Source: Cohnella nanjingensis (GTDB lineage Bacteria > Bacillota > Bacilli > Paenibacillales > Paenibacillaceae). Taken from it: a DNA stretch of 64,000 nt. Below, one piece after another: positions 7,099 to 17,070 of this stretch (position 1 is its first letter; the number at the start of each line of letters is the position of its first letter). Below the pieces are notes generated by a model. That model made no database searches. It worked only from the letters and a program-made list of their open reading frames with translations, and was not told the DNA's origin. Location of the stretch: NCBI RefSeq assembly GCF_014212125.1, contig NZ_JACJVP010000018.1, positions 18,817 through 82,816 on the forward strand, written 5' to 3'. The translations under genes and the position numbers were made by a program.

Positions 7099-8472
7099 AT
7101 GGAAACGATGAAACAGAAAAAAGCACTCGTCCTCATGCTCACGACCGTCATGCTCTCGTCGATGCTGGCGGCTTGCTCCGGCAACAAAGACAACAACGGG
7201 AACGCAAGTCCGTCCGCTTCGCCCAGCGCGCCCGCATCCGGTTCGGCTTCCGCCAGCGCTTCTCCGGCGGATGAACCGGTCACCATCTCTTATTGGCACA
7301 TCTACACGGACGGCCCGATGAAGGACCTGACCGATCAGCTCCTCAAGGACTTCCACGACCAGCACCCGAACATCACGGTCGAGCAGCTCGGCGTGAACTT
7401 CTTCGATTACTGGACGAAGCTGTCCACGGCGATGGCGGCGGGCAGCGGACCGGACCTCGCCCTGAACGACACGAGCACGGTGCCGTCCCGCGCCAAGACT
7501 GGCGCGATCCTGAGCACGGACGACTTCATCCAGCAGGACGGCGTCAACCTGGGCGACTACTTCCCGGTGCTCGTCGACCTTATGAAGTACGAAGGCAAGA
7601 TGTACGGCATGCCGAACGACACGGACGTTCGCGTCCTTTACTACAACAAGAAAATGTTCACGGACGCGGGTCTCGATCCGAACAAACCGCCGGCGAACTG
7701 GGATGAGCTCGAGCAGTACGCCGACAAGCTGACCAAGTGGAACGACAAGAAAATGCTCGACGTCATCGGGTTCTCCCCGGCGCTCGGCAACCTGCACTTG
7801 TGGACGCTCGCTTGGGCGAACGGCGGCGGCTTCTGGGATGACGAAGGCAAACCGACCTTCAACAAGCCGGAGAACCTCGAAGCGCTCCAATGGGAGAAGA
7901 AGATTCAGGACAAGTACGGCGTCAAGGCGATGTCCGCGTTCAACTCGCAAGCGAGCGCGCTCGGATTCAGCCCGTTCATCGCAGGTAAGGCCGCGATGAT
8001 CGTCGACGTCAACAACCTGTACCAGGAAATCAAGACCCGCGCGCCCGACCTCGAATTCGGCGTCGCTCCGATCCCGTACACCAAGACGCCTGCCAGCTGG
8101 TCTGCCGGCTTCGACCTCGAGCTCGTGAACAACAAGGACGACAAGCGCGCGGCGGCGGCATGGGAGCTCATGAAGTACCTGACGAGCGCGGACGTGCAGG
8201 TGAAGATCCACGAAGCGTCCGGCTCGCTCGTCTCCAACATGAAGGCGGCCCAGGATCCGAAGTTCATGGAGGATCCGAACTGGAAGATGATCGTCGATCA
8301 GATGCAGTATTCGCGCTTCATCGAGTATATCGAAGCGATGCCGTCGTGGCATGGCAACCTCGACCCGGTCGAGCAAGCGGTTCTGAACTCCGGCAAAGAT
8401 CCGAAGGAGTTCCTCGACGGCGCGCAAAAGAATGCCGAGAATGCCGTCGCGAACTTCAACAAGACGAAATAA
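7099..8472 (+). CDS. Extracellular sugar-binding lipoprotein (CUT1 family 1)
   Basis: A 457-residue solute-binding protein. The signal peptide ends in the lipobox LAAC with Cys26, so it is anchored to the outer face of the membrane. A Ser/Ala/Pro-rich linker of about 35 residues follows, then a family 1 binding fold (VTISYWHIYTDG..., MYGMPNDTDVRVLYYNKKMF). It captures the sugar and delivers it to the two permeases on either side. The start chosen follows GGGAGGT closely; the ATG four codons later (MKQKK) has longer spacing and is possible. It lies downstream of the hexamer microsatellite, so repeat length could influence its mRNA. Confidence 0.93.
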   Translation: METMKQKKALVLMLTTVMLSSMLAACSGNKDNNGNASPSASPSAPASGSASASASPADEPVTISYWHIYTDGPMKDLTDQLLKDFHDQHPNITVEQLGVNFFDYWTKLSTAMAAGSGPDLALNDTSTVPSRAKTGAILSTDDFIQQDGVNLGDYFPVLVDLMKYEGKMYGMPNDTDVRVLYYNKKMFTDAGLDPNKPPANWDELEQYADKLTKWNDKKMLDVIGFSPALGNLHLWTLAWANGGGFWDDEGKPTFNKPENLEALQWEKKIQDKYGVKAMSAFNSQASALGFSPFIAGKAAMIVDVNNLYQEIKTRAPDLEFGVAPIPYTKTPASWSAGFDLELVNNKDDKRAAAAWELMKYLTSADVQVKIHEASGSLVSNMKAAQDPKFMEDPNWKMIVDQMQYSRFIEYIEAMPSWHGNLDPVEQAVLNSGKDPKEFLDGAQKNAENAVANFNKTK

Positions 8473-8543
8473 GAGACCTTCGGTTTCGTCCGTCCGCCTC
8501 TGAGGCGGGCGGATGAAACGCTCAGAAAGGGGTACGATTCGCC

Positions 8544-9452
8544 GTGCGCGAAAGACGAGCGATGAAGTTAAGCACCAGGGAAGCGCTGAACGGTTATTTG
8601 TTCTTCTCGCCGGGATTGATCGGGTTTCTCATCTTCATGGGTTTCCCGATTCTGTTCTCGCTCTATTTGAGCTTCACCTCGTACAACATCTACAGCGCGC
8701 CCAAGTGGATCGGGCTGCTCAATTACAAGTTCATGTTCACCCAGGACCCGCTCTTCTTCAAGAGCTTGGGCAATACGCTGTACTACGTCGCGCTGAGCGT
8801 GCCGCTGAACACGGTCCTCGGCGTGCTGGTCGCCATCCTGATGAATCAGAAGGTGTTCGGCATCCGGGTGTTCCGGACGATCTTCTTCCTGCCGAGCGTC
8901 GTCTCCGGCGTCGCCGTGGCGCTGCTGTGGCAATGGATTCTGGACGGCAACTTCGGCCTGATCAACACGTTCCTCGCGAACTTCGGCATAACCGGTCCCG
9001 GATGGCTGACCGAGGAGCTGTGGGCCAAACCCTCCATGGTCCTGATGAATCTGTGGGCCGTAGGCGGCACGATGATCATCTATCTGGCCGGATTGCAAGG
9101 CGTGCCGAGAAGCCTCTACGAAGCGGCGACCGTCGACGGGGCGGGCCGGCTCCGCCAGTTCTGGAACATCACGATCCCGATGCTCACGCCGACGATCTTC
9201 TTCAACGTGATCATGGGCGTGCTCGGCGGCTTCCAGGTGTTCATCCAGGCTTACATCATGACGGGCGGCGGCCCGAACAACGCGACGATGTTCTATGCGC
9301 TGTATCTGTACAACAAGGCGTTCAAGGATCTGCAGATGGGCTATGCGTCCGCGCTGGCTTGGGTGCTGCTGATCATCGCCATGGTGCTGACGCTGATCAT
9401 TATGAAGACGAGTTCGAGATGGGTCTATTACGAGGGCTCCGACCAGAAGTAG
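8544..9452 (+). CDS. Sugar ABC transporter permease, MalF-type (CUT1)
   Basis: A 302-residue membrane permease with the EAA loop EAATVDGAGRLRQFWNITIP and the conserved MTGGGPNNATMFYALYLYNKAF region before the last helices. It forms the channel together with the MalG-type subunit encoded upstream. The start is GTG after GAAAGGGG; an ATG six codons later lacks a ribosome site. It sits 71 bases after the binding-protein gene and 46 bases before the secreted propeller gene, in one probable operon. Length is normal for the family. Confidence 0.92.
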   Translation: MRERRAMKLSTREALNGYLFFSPGLIGFLIFMGFPILFSLYLSFTSYNIYSAPKWIGLLNYKFMFTQDPLFFKSLGNTLYYVALSVPLNTVLGVLVAILMNQKVFGIRVFRTIFFLPSVVSGVAVALLWQWILDGNFGLINTFLANFGITGPGWLTEELWAKPSMVLMNLWAVGGTMIIYLAGLQGVPRSLYEAATVDGAGRLRQFWNITIPMLTPTIFFNVIMGVLGGFQVFIQAYIMTGGGPNNATMFYALYLYNKAFKDLQMGYASALAWVLLIIAMVLTLIIMKTSSRWVYYEGSDQK

Positions 9453-9498
9453 CATGCGGTTCGCGAGCGCGGCAATGGGCGGAAATGGGGTTGCCCCG

Positions 9499-11886
9499 AT
9501 GATAAGACGAATGCGGTACGTCCTAGCGGGCGCGGCAGCGGTCGTCGTGCTGGCTGCAGCCTCGTGGTGGGCGGTAGGTCCGCTGGGCAAGGGGAGCAAA
9601 GCCAAGGCCGCGGAGGCGGTCGGCTACGGCTCGTTCATTCCCGTCGCCGCCGTAGACGGCAAGGCGATGGACAAGTGCGCCGCGAATCGCGCGGCGGATC
9701 AGTCCGGCATGTCCGGCGCGGAAGCCAAGTCGCATACGCACGGCAACCGCGGCGGCACGATGTGGTGCGTGCGCACGGAAGCGGGCGAAGCGGCGGCCCT
9801 GACGTTCGATCTGGGACGCGTGGAGCCGCTGGGAGAGATGTGGATCTGGAACTACAACGAGCAGGACAACAATTCGCCGGGCGCGGGGCTGCTCGATCGA
9901 GGGCTGAAGGACGTCGCCGTCTCCCTCTCGGCGGATGGAGATATATGGGAGGAATGGCGGGGCGACGGATACCCGTACCGGCTCGCCAAAGCCGACGGCT
10001 CCGACCGTCTCGGCCCGACGAATCTGGATGACGGCCGGCACAGCCCGATCCGCTTCGGCGGCGTTCCGGCCCGCTACGTCAAGCTGACGGCGGCGGAAGC
10101 GCCGGGCAACGGGAATTGGGCCGCGGCGGAAGGCGGTGCGGACGCGCGCGTCTTCGGACTCGCGGAGGCGCGGTTCTATCGTTATGCCCGGGAAGTGGTC
10201 TACGGCGGACTCATCGACCCGGTCGGGGCGAGCGACGCCGGCGGCGAGGCCGAGGCTTCCCATCCGGAGAACGCCGTGAACGGCTATGGCCTGTCCGGCG
10301 CGTCCGGCAAGAACGCCGCGCACGGCAACGATCCGCGCACGATGTGGCTGCTGCGCGCCGGTCCGTCTGGCGAGGCGTCGATTACGGTCGATCTCGGCGG
10401 CACCTATCCGCTCGGCGAGATGCGGATCTGGAACTACAACGGCAAGGACGAGGCGGGCAGCCCGCTCGGCGCGCGAGGGCTGCGCGACGTCGGCATCTCC
10501 TACTCGATCGACGGCGAGACGTGGTCCGAACTGAAGGGCAAGGGCTATCCGTACCGGTTCGCTCAGGCCGACGGGAGCGACCGGCTCGCGGCGACCAATC
10601 TGGACGGCGGGCATGAAGCCGTCGACTTCGGCGGCGTGCCGGCCCGCTACGTGAAGCTGGTCCCGCAAGGCGGAGCCGGGCAGGGCAACTGGGGCGCGGA
10701 GGAAGCGGGTCGGGCGCTCTATGGCCTCAGCGCGCTTCGCTTCGTCGCCGGAGCCGGCGTCGCGGCCGAACCGGCGCCCGAATGGACCGGGCTGTTCAGC
10801 CGTTACGAGGGCTGGACGGGGGCCGACGGGATCTTCTCCGTCCCGCTGGGAGACGCCTCCGACCAACCCGGCTCCGCGGGAGCGGACACGAAGACGCTCT
10901 TCCTCTTCAGCGATACGTACGCGGGGCAGGTGCAGCCGGTATCGCGGGCGAGGGAGTCCGGGGCGATCGTCAACAATTCGGTCGGCCTGCTCGCCGGGGC
11001 GCTGCCGGATCCGGCCGCCATCCGCTTCGAATGGGTGCCGAAGTCGGCCGACCTGTCGCTGTTCTCCCCGCACACGGAGCAGGCGAAGGCGCTGCCGGGC
11101 AGCTGGTACTGGCTGCAGGACGGGATCGCGAAGGACGGACAGCTGCATCTGTTCCCGCTGCTGATGGTCAAGGACCCGGCCCAGCCGCCGGGCTTCCAGT
11201 TCGCGATCCGCGGCGTGACGCATATCTCGGTGCCGCTGAAGGACGGCGTCCCGGACTATGCGGCGCAGAAGCAGTCGGATACGCCGCTGTACCGCAAGCT
11301 GCCGGACGGCGGCGAGCTCGTCTTCGGCGCGGGCATCCTCGACAACACGAAAGAGGCGGGCGCGCCGCAGCCGGACGGCTATATCTATACGTACGGCTAC
11401 AAGGCCGAACCGACGGGCGACAAGCGGCTCCTCGTCGCCCGCGCGCTGCCGGCCGCTCTCGGCGATCCGTCGCAGTGGCGCTTCTGGGACGGCCGGACAT
11501 GGTCGGAGCGGATCGAGGATGCCGCGCCGCTCGCGGAAGGCGTATCCCCCGAACTTAGCGTGACGCCGATGAAGGCGGGACGCTGGCAAGGCAAGTATCT
11601 GCTCGTCTGCGAGCGGAATTCGACCGGCGGGGTTGTCGCCTATGCGGTCGGCGATTCGCCGGCCGGTCCGTTCGGGCCGATGACGGCGCTCTACCATACG
11701 CCGGAGCTCGGGCAGGGGCAAGACATCGTGACCTACAACGCCAAGGCGCATCCCCACCTGTCCGGGGAGGGCGAGCTGCTGGTCACCTACAACGTCAATT
11801 CGACGAGCTTGGCCGAGAATGCGAGCAACGCCGATATCTATCATCCCCGCTGGATTCGGATCCGAGAGATCGGTCCCGCGTCCTGA
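9499..11886 (+). CDS. Exported protein with two discoidin-like modules and a glycosidase-like propeller
   Basis: A 795-residue protein. An N-terminal hydrophobic segment (MRYVLAGAAAVVVLAAASWW) acts as signal or anchor. Residues about 40-225 and 230-430 are two copies of one F5/8 type C-like module, sharing PLGEM.IWNYN, GYPYR.A.ADGSDRL and FGGVPARYVKL. The C-terminal 370 residues resemble the DUF4185/DUF5005 group of beta-propellers related to glycoside hydrolases (NNSVGLL, SWYWLQDG, GFQFAIRGVTHIS, YNAKAHPHLS). The following gene encodes a cytosolic paralogue of this last part. It probably binds and trims glycan outside the cell; the exact reaction is unknown. The start was chosen for the GGGG-rich site upstream; earlier Met codons are less likely. 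Confidence 0.8.
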   Translation: MIRRMRYVLAGAAAVVVLAAASWWAVGPLGKGSKAKAAEAVGYGSFIPVAAVDGKAMDKCAANRAADQSGMSGAEAKSHTHGNRGGTMWCVRTEAGEAAALTFDLGRVEPLGEMWIWNYNEQDNNSPGAGLLDRGLKDVAVSLSADGDIWEEWRGDGYPYRLAKADGSDRLGPTNLDDGRHSPIRFGGVPARYVKLTAAEAPGNGNWAAAEGGADARVFGLAEARFYRYAREVVYGGLIDPVGASDAGGEAEASHPENAVNGYGLSGASGKNAAHGNDPRTMWLLRAGPSGEASITVDLGGTYPLGEMRIWNYNGKDEAGSPLGARGLRDVGISYSIDGETWSELKGKGYPYRFAQADGSDRLAATNLDGGHEAVDFGGVPARYVKLVPQGGAGQGNWGAEEAGRALYGLSALRFVAGAGVAAEPAPEWTGLFSRYEGWTGADGIFSVPLGDASDQPGSAGADTKTLFLFSDTYAGQVQPVSRARESGAIVNNSVGLLAGALPDPAAIRFEWVPKSADLSLFSPHTEQAKALPGSWYWLQDGIAKDGQLHLFPLLMVKDPAQPPGFQFAIRGVTHISVPLKDGVPDYAAQKQSDTPLYRKLPDGGELVFGAGILDNTKEAGAPQPDGYIYTYGYKAEPTGDKRLLVARALPAALGDPSQWRFWDGRTWSERIEDAAPLAEGVSPELSVTPMKAGRWQGKYLLVCERNSTGGVVAYAVGDSPAGPFGPMTALYHTPELGQGQDIVTYNAKAHPHLSGEGELLVTYNVNSTSLAENASNADIYHPRWIRIREIGPAS

Positions 11887-11932
11887 GGGCATCCATACCA
11901 TTCATCGACCAGAGAAAAGGGGGACTTCGAAG

Positions 11933-13372
11933 ATGAACGACAACCGCCATACGCATCCCCCCCTTCGGCAGGGAGATCCGATCTCGTTCGTCCGCGTGCG
12001 GCAAGCGGACGGCGACCGGAGCGGGGAGGAGACGATCTACGACTTCGGCGCGACGTATCCGCTCGGAGAGATTCATCTGACGGAAGGCGGCGCGTCCGCT
12101 TCCGCTTCGCCCGCGAGGGTCAGCTATTCCTTGGACGGCCGGGCGTGGAGCGAAGCTTTCGCGGCGGCGCTCGGCGGCGTTATCCAGCTGGAGGACGCCG
12201 TCCACGCCCGATATGTCCGGCTGACGGGAGAGGCGGGCCGGTTCGCCGCAGGCCGCGGCTACGCCGCCGAGCCGGCGGAGGATTGGACGCGGCTCTTCCA
12301 TCGCAAGGCGGGCTGGACCGGCTCCGACGGGATCTATTCGATTCCGTTAAACGGCGTGGAAGCGCAAGGGCGGGCGGCGGACGGCCGCACGCTGCTCCTG
12401 TTCGGAGACACCTTCATCGGCGGGGTGGACGAGGCGACGGACGCGCGGGTGAACGCGGTCATAATCAACAACTCCTATGCGCTGCTGGACGGCGACCGTC
12501 CGGATCCCGCGGCGATCGCCTTTCACTGGGAGCAGGACGGAGAGGCGCCCGAGAGCGCGATCGTTCCGAGAACCCCGGGCGCGCTGGCGCACGAAGATAC
12601 CTACTACTGGCTGCAGGACGGGACGTCGGTCGGCGGCAAGTTCCACTGCTTCCCGCTCATCATCGGACCCGATCCGGACGGACCGGAGGGCTTCCAATTC
12701 GCGGTGCACGGCATTACCCATGTCTCCGCTCCGATAGGCGAACAGGGTCCCCTGCTGGCGGAGCAGGAGCAGGCGGATACGCCGCTCTACTTCCGCTCGG
12801 CGGGCGGGCATACGACCTATTTCGGCGCAGCGATCCTGCCTCTGACGGAAGAAGCCGGCGTGCCGAACCCGGATGGGTTCGTCTACGTCTACGGGCTGCA
12901 GAACGACGGGGCGACCCGGCTGGTCGCCGCCCGGGTGCCGGCCGATGACCTTGCGCGTTTCGAGCGATGGACGTACTGGGACGGCCGCGAATGGACCGAC
13001 CGCAAGGAAGACTGCGCGCCGCTCGTGCCGGAAGTGTCGTCGGAGCTGAGCGTGAGTCCGATGACCGGCGGCTTCCTGGACGGCAAGTACGTCATCGTCT
13101 GCCAGCAGGGCGGCATCTCGGGCAATCGCGTGGCGCTCTACGCGGGAGACAGCCCCGTCGGGCCGTTCGGTCCCGCTATTCCGCTCTACGCCGCATCGGA
13201 GTCGGAAGAAGGCAACGGCATTTACACGTACAACGCGAAGGCGCATCCGCATCTGTCGCGGCCGGGCGAGCTGCTCGCGAGTTACAACGTCAATACGACA
13301 AGCTGGGACGCCCACGAGGCGTTCGGCGGCATCTACCGTCCCAGGTTCATCCGGATTCGGCAGATCGTTTAA
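11933..13372 (+). CDS. Cytosolic paralogue of the glycosidase-like propeller
   Basis: A 479-residue protein without signal peptide. Residues about 1-90 are a shortened discoidin-like module (FGATYPLGEIHL, VSYSLDGRAWSE). The rest aligns end to end with the C-terminal half of the preceding gene product, sharing WTRLFHRKAGWTGSDGIYSIP, LLLFGDTFIGG, TYYWLQDG, GFQFAVHGITHVS and YNAKAHPHLS. The pair looks like a duplication with one copy kept outside and one inside the cell. That fits extracellular trimming followed by intracellular completion, but no catalytic residue can be assigned. AGAAAAGGGGG lies at good distance from the chosen ATG. Confidence 0.8.
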   Translation: MNDNRHTHPPLRQGDPISFVRVRQADGDRSGEETIYDFGATYPLGEIHLTEGGASASASPARVSYSLDGRAWSEAFAAALGGVIQLEDAVHARYVRLTGEAGRFAAGRGYAAEPAEDWTRLFHRKAGWTGSDGIYSIPLNGVEAQGRAADGRTLLLFGDTFIGGVDEATDARVNAVIINNSYALLDGDRPDPAAIAFHWEQDGEAPESAIVPRTPGALAHEDTYYWLQDGTSVGGKFHCFPLIIGPDPDGPEGFQFAVHGITHVSAPIGEQGPLLAEQEQADTPLYFRSAGGHTTYFGAAILPLTEEAGVPNPDGFVYVYGLQNDGATRLVAARVPADDLARFERWTYWDGREWTDRKEDCAPLVPEVSSELSVSPMTGGFLDGKYVIVCQQGGISGNRVALYAGDSPVGPFGPAIPLYAASESEEGNGIYTYNAKAHPHLSRPGELLASYNVNTTSWDAHEAFGGIYRPRFIRIRQIV

Positions 13373-13391
13373 GCGGATGGGAGAGCAGGTC

Positions 13392-14330
13392 ATGAGAAAC
13401 TACGCAATCGTATTTGATGTCGGCGGACTGTTCATCAAAGCCGCCGTCGTGAACGATCAGGGACGGCTCGTTCCGGGCACTTATATGATCTATCCCGCCA
13501 AGTCCAAGGAATCCAAAGAGCAGCTGCTCGGGCATCTCGTCGATCTGGTCAAGCAGCAGACCAACCGGATCATGGCGCGGTCGTTCCGGGTGGAGGGCAT
13601 CGGGTACGCCTTCCCGGGGCCGTTCGACTACGAGCGGGGCATCAGCTACATCCGGGCCGTGGACAAGTTCGAAGCGATCTACGGGGTGAACCTGCGGGAG
13701 GAGCTGGCGCACCGGCTGGCGCAGGAGAGCGCGTTCGCCGCCAAGCGTTCGCCGGGGTTCCACATCGTGTTCGAGAACGACGCCAACCTGTTCGCGCTGG
13801 GCGAGTACGAGTCCGGCAAGGCGGGGCCTTACGCCCGGGCGCTGTGCCTGACGATCGGTACCGGCGCGGGATCGGCGTTCCTCGAGCGGGGCGAGCTGGT
13901 GAAGTACCGGCAGGATGTGCCCGAGCACGGCTGGATCTACAATCAGCCTTTCCGGGAATCCGTCGTCGACGACTACATCTCCAAGCGGGGCATCGTCCGG
14001 CTCCTGCAGGAGGCCGGGTTCGACGGCGACAGCCTGGACGTCAAGAATGCCGCCGAAATGGCCAAAGCGGGCGATGAACGGGCCATCGCGGTGTTCCGGC
14101 GATTCGGCGCCATGATCGGGGAGATGCTGCTGCCTTTCCTGCGGTCGTTCCGGCCCGAAGCCGTCGTCATCGGCGGCCAGATCGTCAAGAGCAAGGAGCT
14201 GTTCCTGGAGAGCGCGCGGGAAGCGCTAAGCGAATTCCCCGTCGCCCTCGAAGTGTCCGACGAGACGTCTATCAGCACCTTCGCAGGCGTATCCAGGCTC
14301 CTGCAGCAACAGAAGAAAGTCACGAAGTGA
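13392..14330 (+). CDS. ROK-family sugar kinase or regulator
   Basis: A 312-residue protein of the ROK/hexokinase-actin fold. It has an N-terminal phosphate loop (FDVGGLFIKAAVV), FENDANLFALGEY around the sugar-binding and catalytic Asp region, TIGTGAGSAF, and a C-terminal VVIGGQIVKSKELF. There is no N-terminal winged helix, so a kinase is more likely than a repressor. The zinc site CxCGxxGC typical of many ROK kinases is absent; the corresponding stretch reads PEHGWIYNQ, so its activity is less certain than that of the second ROK gene in this locus. It sits just upstream of the mannosidase gene in the same operon. Confidence 0.85.
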   Translation: MRNYAIVFDVGGLFIKAAVVNDQGRLVPGTYMIYPAKSKESKEQLLGHLVDLVKQQTNRIMARSFRVEGIGYAFPGPFDYERGISYIRAVDKFEAIYGVNLREELAHRLAQESAFAAKRSPGFHIVFENDANLFALGEYESGKAGPYARALCLTIGTGAGSAFLERGELVKYRQDVPEHGWIYNQPFRESVVDDYISKRGIVRLLQEAGFDGDSLDVKNAAEMAKAGDERAIAVFRRFGAMIGEMLLPFLRSFRPEAVVIGGQIVKSKELFLESAREALSEFPVALEVSDETSISTFAGVSRLLQQQKKVTK

Positions 14331-14342
14331 GGGGAAGCGAAC

Positions 14343-16964
14343 ATGTCCAAGATTCGGGAAATTCTCGTCTATCAACACAGTCATCTAGATGTCGGCTACA
14401 CCCATCCGCAGCCCGTGCTCTGGGAGTTGCAGAAGTCCTATATCGACCAAGCGATCGATCTGTGCGAGCAGACGGCCGGGGATCCGGCGGACGACCGGTT
14501 CTACTGGACCTGCGAGGCGACCGCGCCGGTGCTGCGCTGGCTGGAGACGGCGGACGGCCGGCAGGTCGAGCGATTCGCGGCATGCGTCGGGCGCGGTCAG
14601 ATCTGTCTGACGGCCGTGAACATGCACAGCACGCCGCTATGCTCCGCGGAAGAGATGATGCGCGCCCTCTATCCCGTGAAGGCGCTTCGGGAGCGGTTCG
14701 GCGTGCCGATCCGTACGGCGGTGAACCACGACATCAACGGCCAGCCGTGGACGTTCGCGCAGATTCTGCTGGACGCGGGGATCGAGCTGTATACGACCGG
14801 CATCAACACCCACTTCGGGGGGATCCCGTTCAAGCGTCCGAGCGCGTTCCGCTGGGCGGCTCCGGACCGCAGGGAGCTGCTCACCTTCCATGGCGAGCAC
14901 TATTCGCTCTTCACGCAGTTCGGCGAGCTGTGGGAGAACGACATGGCCAAGATGAAGGCGGGGCTCGACCGCTACCTCTCGCGTCTCGAGAGCGAAGGCT
15001 ATCCGTACGATTTCGTCTACCTGTCGGCGACGAACATCCCCATGCTGGACAACACGCCGCCCGATCAAGAGCTGCTCGGCATGATCCGGCGCTGGAACGC
15101 GGACGGCCTAGGTCCCCGGATTCGCATGGTGACGCCGGAGATGCTGCTGGACCGCTTGAAGGGACTTCCGCAGGAGCAAGTGCCCGTTCATCCGGGCGAC
15201 TGGACGGACTATTGGAACTTCGGCGCGGCCAGTTCCGCGGACGAGACGCGGCTCTCCCGCCGGTCGAAGACCGCGCTCCGGAGCGCGGAGTTCCTCGCCG
15301 CCTTCCGCGGCGAACCGGCGCAGGAGGCGGAGGCGCGTCTATATGACGACGCCTGGGAGCAAGTGCAGCTGTACGACGAGCACACCTGGGGCGCCAACAT
15401 CTCGGTCACCGAACCCGACGCCGCGTATACCAAGGTACTATGGGGGCACAAAGCGCATTTCGCCTACCAGGCGAACAGCCTGAGCGGCTACTTGCTGAAC
15501 CGGGAGATGGAGCGGCTCGCCGGGAATCCGCTGCAGTCGGGCGCGCCCGACGGCGTTCTCCTCGTGAATCCGACCTCGGCGGAGCAGACCGTGGACGTTC
15601 GTCTGCCGGATTACTGGTACTTCGAGGGCCGTCATACGGCCGGCGGCCGGTTTCACGTTCACCGCAACAACCTGGACACGGACTGGTCCAAGCCCTCCGC
15701 CGGCACCGTGACGCTGCCGGCCTTCAGTTGGAAGAAGGTCCCCGTGGCCGCGCTCGCTTCCGAGGAGTGCCGCCCGAGCGTAACCGTCTCCGCTGGCGAG
15801 GGTCGGATCGAGACGCCTTATTACAGGCTGCGCTTCGAACCGGAGACGGGACGGATCGCGGAGCTGTTCGACAAGCGGGCGGACTGGTCCATGATCGATC
15901 CGGGCAGTCCGTGGACGTGGTTCCAATACGTGCATGAGATGCCCGACCCGCTGGCGCACCGCCGCCACCGCGAGACGCTGTTCCTGCGCGAGATCGACAA
16001 GTGCAACAACAGCATTAGCTGCTGGAACCGCGAGTGGACGGCCAGCCGGCGCGGGGCGGAGAAGCTGCTGTCCTGCGCGGTCAAAGAGCACGACAGCGGC
16101 GCGACGCTCGCGCTGGTCTGGGAGGCGCCGGGCGTCCGCAGGCTGGAGCAGCGCATCACGCTGTTCCGCGACCGTCCGGGCATCGAGCTGCAGGCTACGC
16201 TGGACAAGACGGACGACCGGGCGCCCGAGTCGCTGTACTTCGCTTTCCCGCTCCGCCTGGACGCGGGCTGGGAAGCCGCGTTCGATACCGCGGGCACGCT
16301 TGTCCGGCTGGACGACGACCAACTGCCCGGCGTCTGCCGCGACTGGGTGACCGTAGATCAGGCGGTCTCGGTGTTCGACGGCCGGCATGGCGTCACGTTG
16401 GCTTGCCCGGACGCGCCGCTCGTGCAGATCGGGGGCTTCCACTTCGGCCGGGAGCAGGCTGCGATCCCGCGGGAGGCCGATCCGGTGCTGCTCGCTTGGC
16501 CGCTTAACAACTACTGGGACACCAACTTCCGCGCCAGCCAGCCGGGTCCGATGAGCTTCACGTACGTCATCACGCCGTTCGCAGGCCCTTTCCGTTCGGA
16601 AGAGATGCATCGGCGGGGCATCGAAGCCGCGCAGCCGGTGCAGCTGTTCCCGGCCTATGCCTGCACGGAAGCTTCGGACGGCACGCTGCTTGAGGTGACG
16701 GGCGAAGGCGTCGCGGCGATCTACGTGAAGCCGGCAGAGGACGGAGACGGACTGATCGTCCGGCTGCAGGACGTCCGCAGCGCGGAGGAACGGGACGACG
16801 CGGCAGCTTATACGATCCGGGTGCCAGGCGCTAGGGTTGCGGGCGCGTTCCGCGCCAATGCGCTGGAGGAGGATGCGGCCGAACTGGACGTGACGGACGG
16901 CGCGATTCGCGGACTGCTCGAGGGCGGCGGATTGGCAACTGTACGGATTCGTCTAGAACGCTGA
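14343..16964 (+). CDS. Alpha-mannosidase-like glycoside hydrolase (GH38 superfamily)
   Basis: An 873-residue cytosolic enzyme. The N-terminus carries the zinc motif HSHLDVGYT (His14, Asp16), and [11 protein letters not shown] places Asp130 where the GH38 nucleophile is expected. The middle and C-terminal parts have the all-beta mannosidase layout ([28 protein letters not shown]). Sequences with this [12 protein letters not shown] start are often filed as DUF5054. It should release mannose from imported alpha-mannosides. It starts 12 bases after the ROK gene with GGGGAAGCGAAC as ribosome site. Its place beside a mannose-6-phosphate isomerase and kinases supports a mannoside pathway; a related hexosidase specificity is the alternative. 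Confidence 0.88.
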   Translation: MSKIREILVYQHSHLDVGYTHPQPVLWELQKSYIDQAIDLCEQTAGDPADDRFYWTCEATAPVLRWLETADGRQVERFAACVGRGQICLTAVNMHSTPLCSAEEMMRALYPVKALRERFGVPIRTAVNHDINGQPWTFAQILLDAGIELYTTGINTHFGGIPFKRPSAFRWAAPDRRELLTFHGEHYSLFTQFGELWENDMAKMKAGLDRYLSRLESEGYPYDFVYLSATNIPMLDNTPPDQELLGMIRRWNADGLGPRIRMVTPEMLLDRLKGLPQEQVPVHPGDWTDYWNFGAASSADETRLSRRSKTALRSAEFLAAFRGEPAQEAEARLYDDAWEQVQLYDEHTWGANISVTEPDAAYTKVLWGHKAHFAYQANSLSGYLLNREMERLAGNPLQSGAPDGVLLVNPTSAEQTVDVRLPDYWYFEGRHTAGGRFHVHRNNLDTDWSKPSAGTVTLPAFSWKKVPVAALASEECRPSVTVSAGEGRIETPYYRLRFEPETGRIAELFDKRADWSMIDPGSPWTWFQYVHEMPDPLAHRRHRETLFLREIDKCNNSISCWNREWTASRRGAEKLLSCAVKEHDSGATLALVWEAPGVRRLEQRITLFRDRPGIELQATLDKTDDRAPESLYFAFPLRLDAGWEAAFDTAGTLVRLDDDQLPGVCRDWVTVDQAVSVFDGRHGVTLACPDAPLVQIGGFHFGREQAAIPREADPVLLAWPLNNYWDTNFRASQPGPMSFTYVITPFAGPFRSEEMHRRGIEAAQPVQLFPAYACTEASDGTLLEVTGEGVAAIYVKPAEDGDGLIVRLQDVRSAEERDDAAAYTIRVPGARVAGAFRANALEEDAAELDVTDGAIRGLLEGGGLATVRIRLER

Positions 16965-16997
16965 TTTGCCGCTTGGCTTCGCATGGCCAACCCAAGA

Positions 16998-17036
16998 AAC
17001 CTCCAATCCCGCTTGGCCGAAGCGGGATTGGAGGTT
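16998..17036. terminator. Bidirectional hairpin between convergent genes
   Basis: A perfect 17-bp stem (left arm AACCTCCAATCCCGCTT) closes a 5-nt loop, GGCCG. It lies between the 3' ends of the mannosidase and AraC genes. U-runs are poor on both sides, but its strength and position suit a shared terminator. Confidence 0.75.
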
Positions 17037-17070
17037 CTGTTATCGTCCTGACCTGGCTGGGCCGATCCGG

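Noticed and set aside
9523..11901. 792-codon minus-strand frame opposite the exported propeller gene, and similar long antisense frames elsewhere
   Set aside because: Antisense open frames are expected in GC-rich genes; the plus-strand gene has clear homologous repeats, signal segment and ribosome site.
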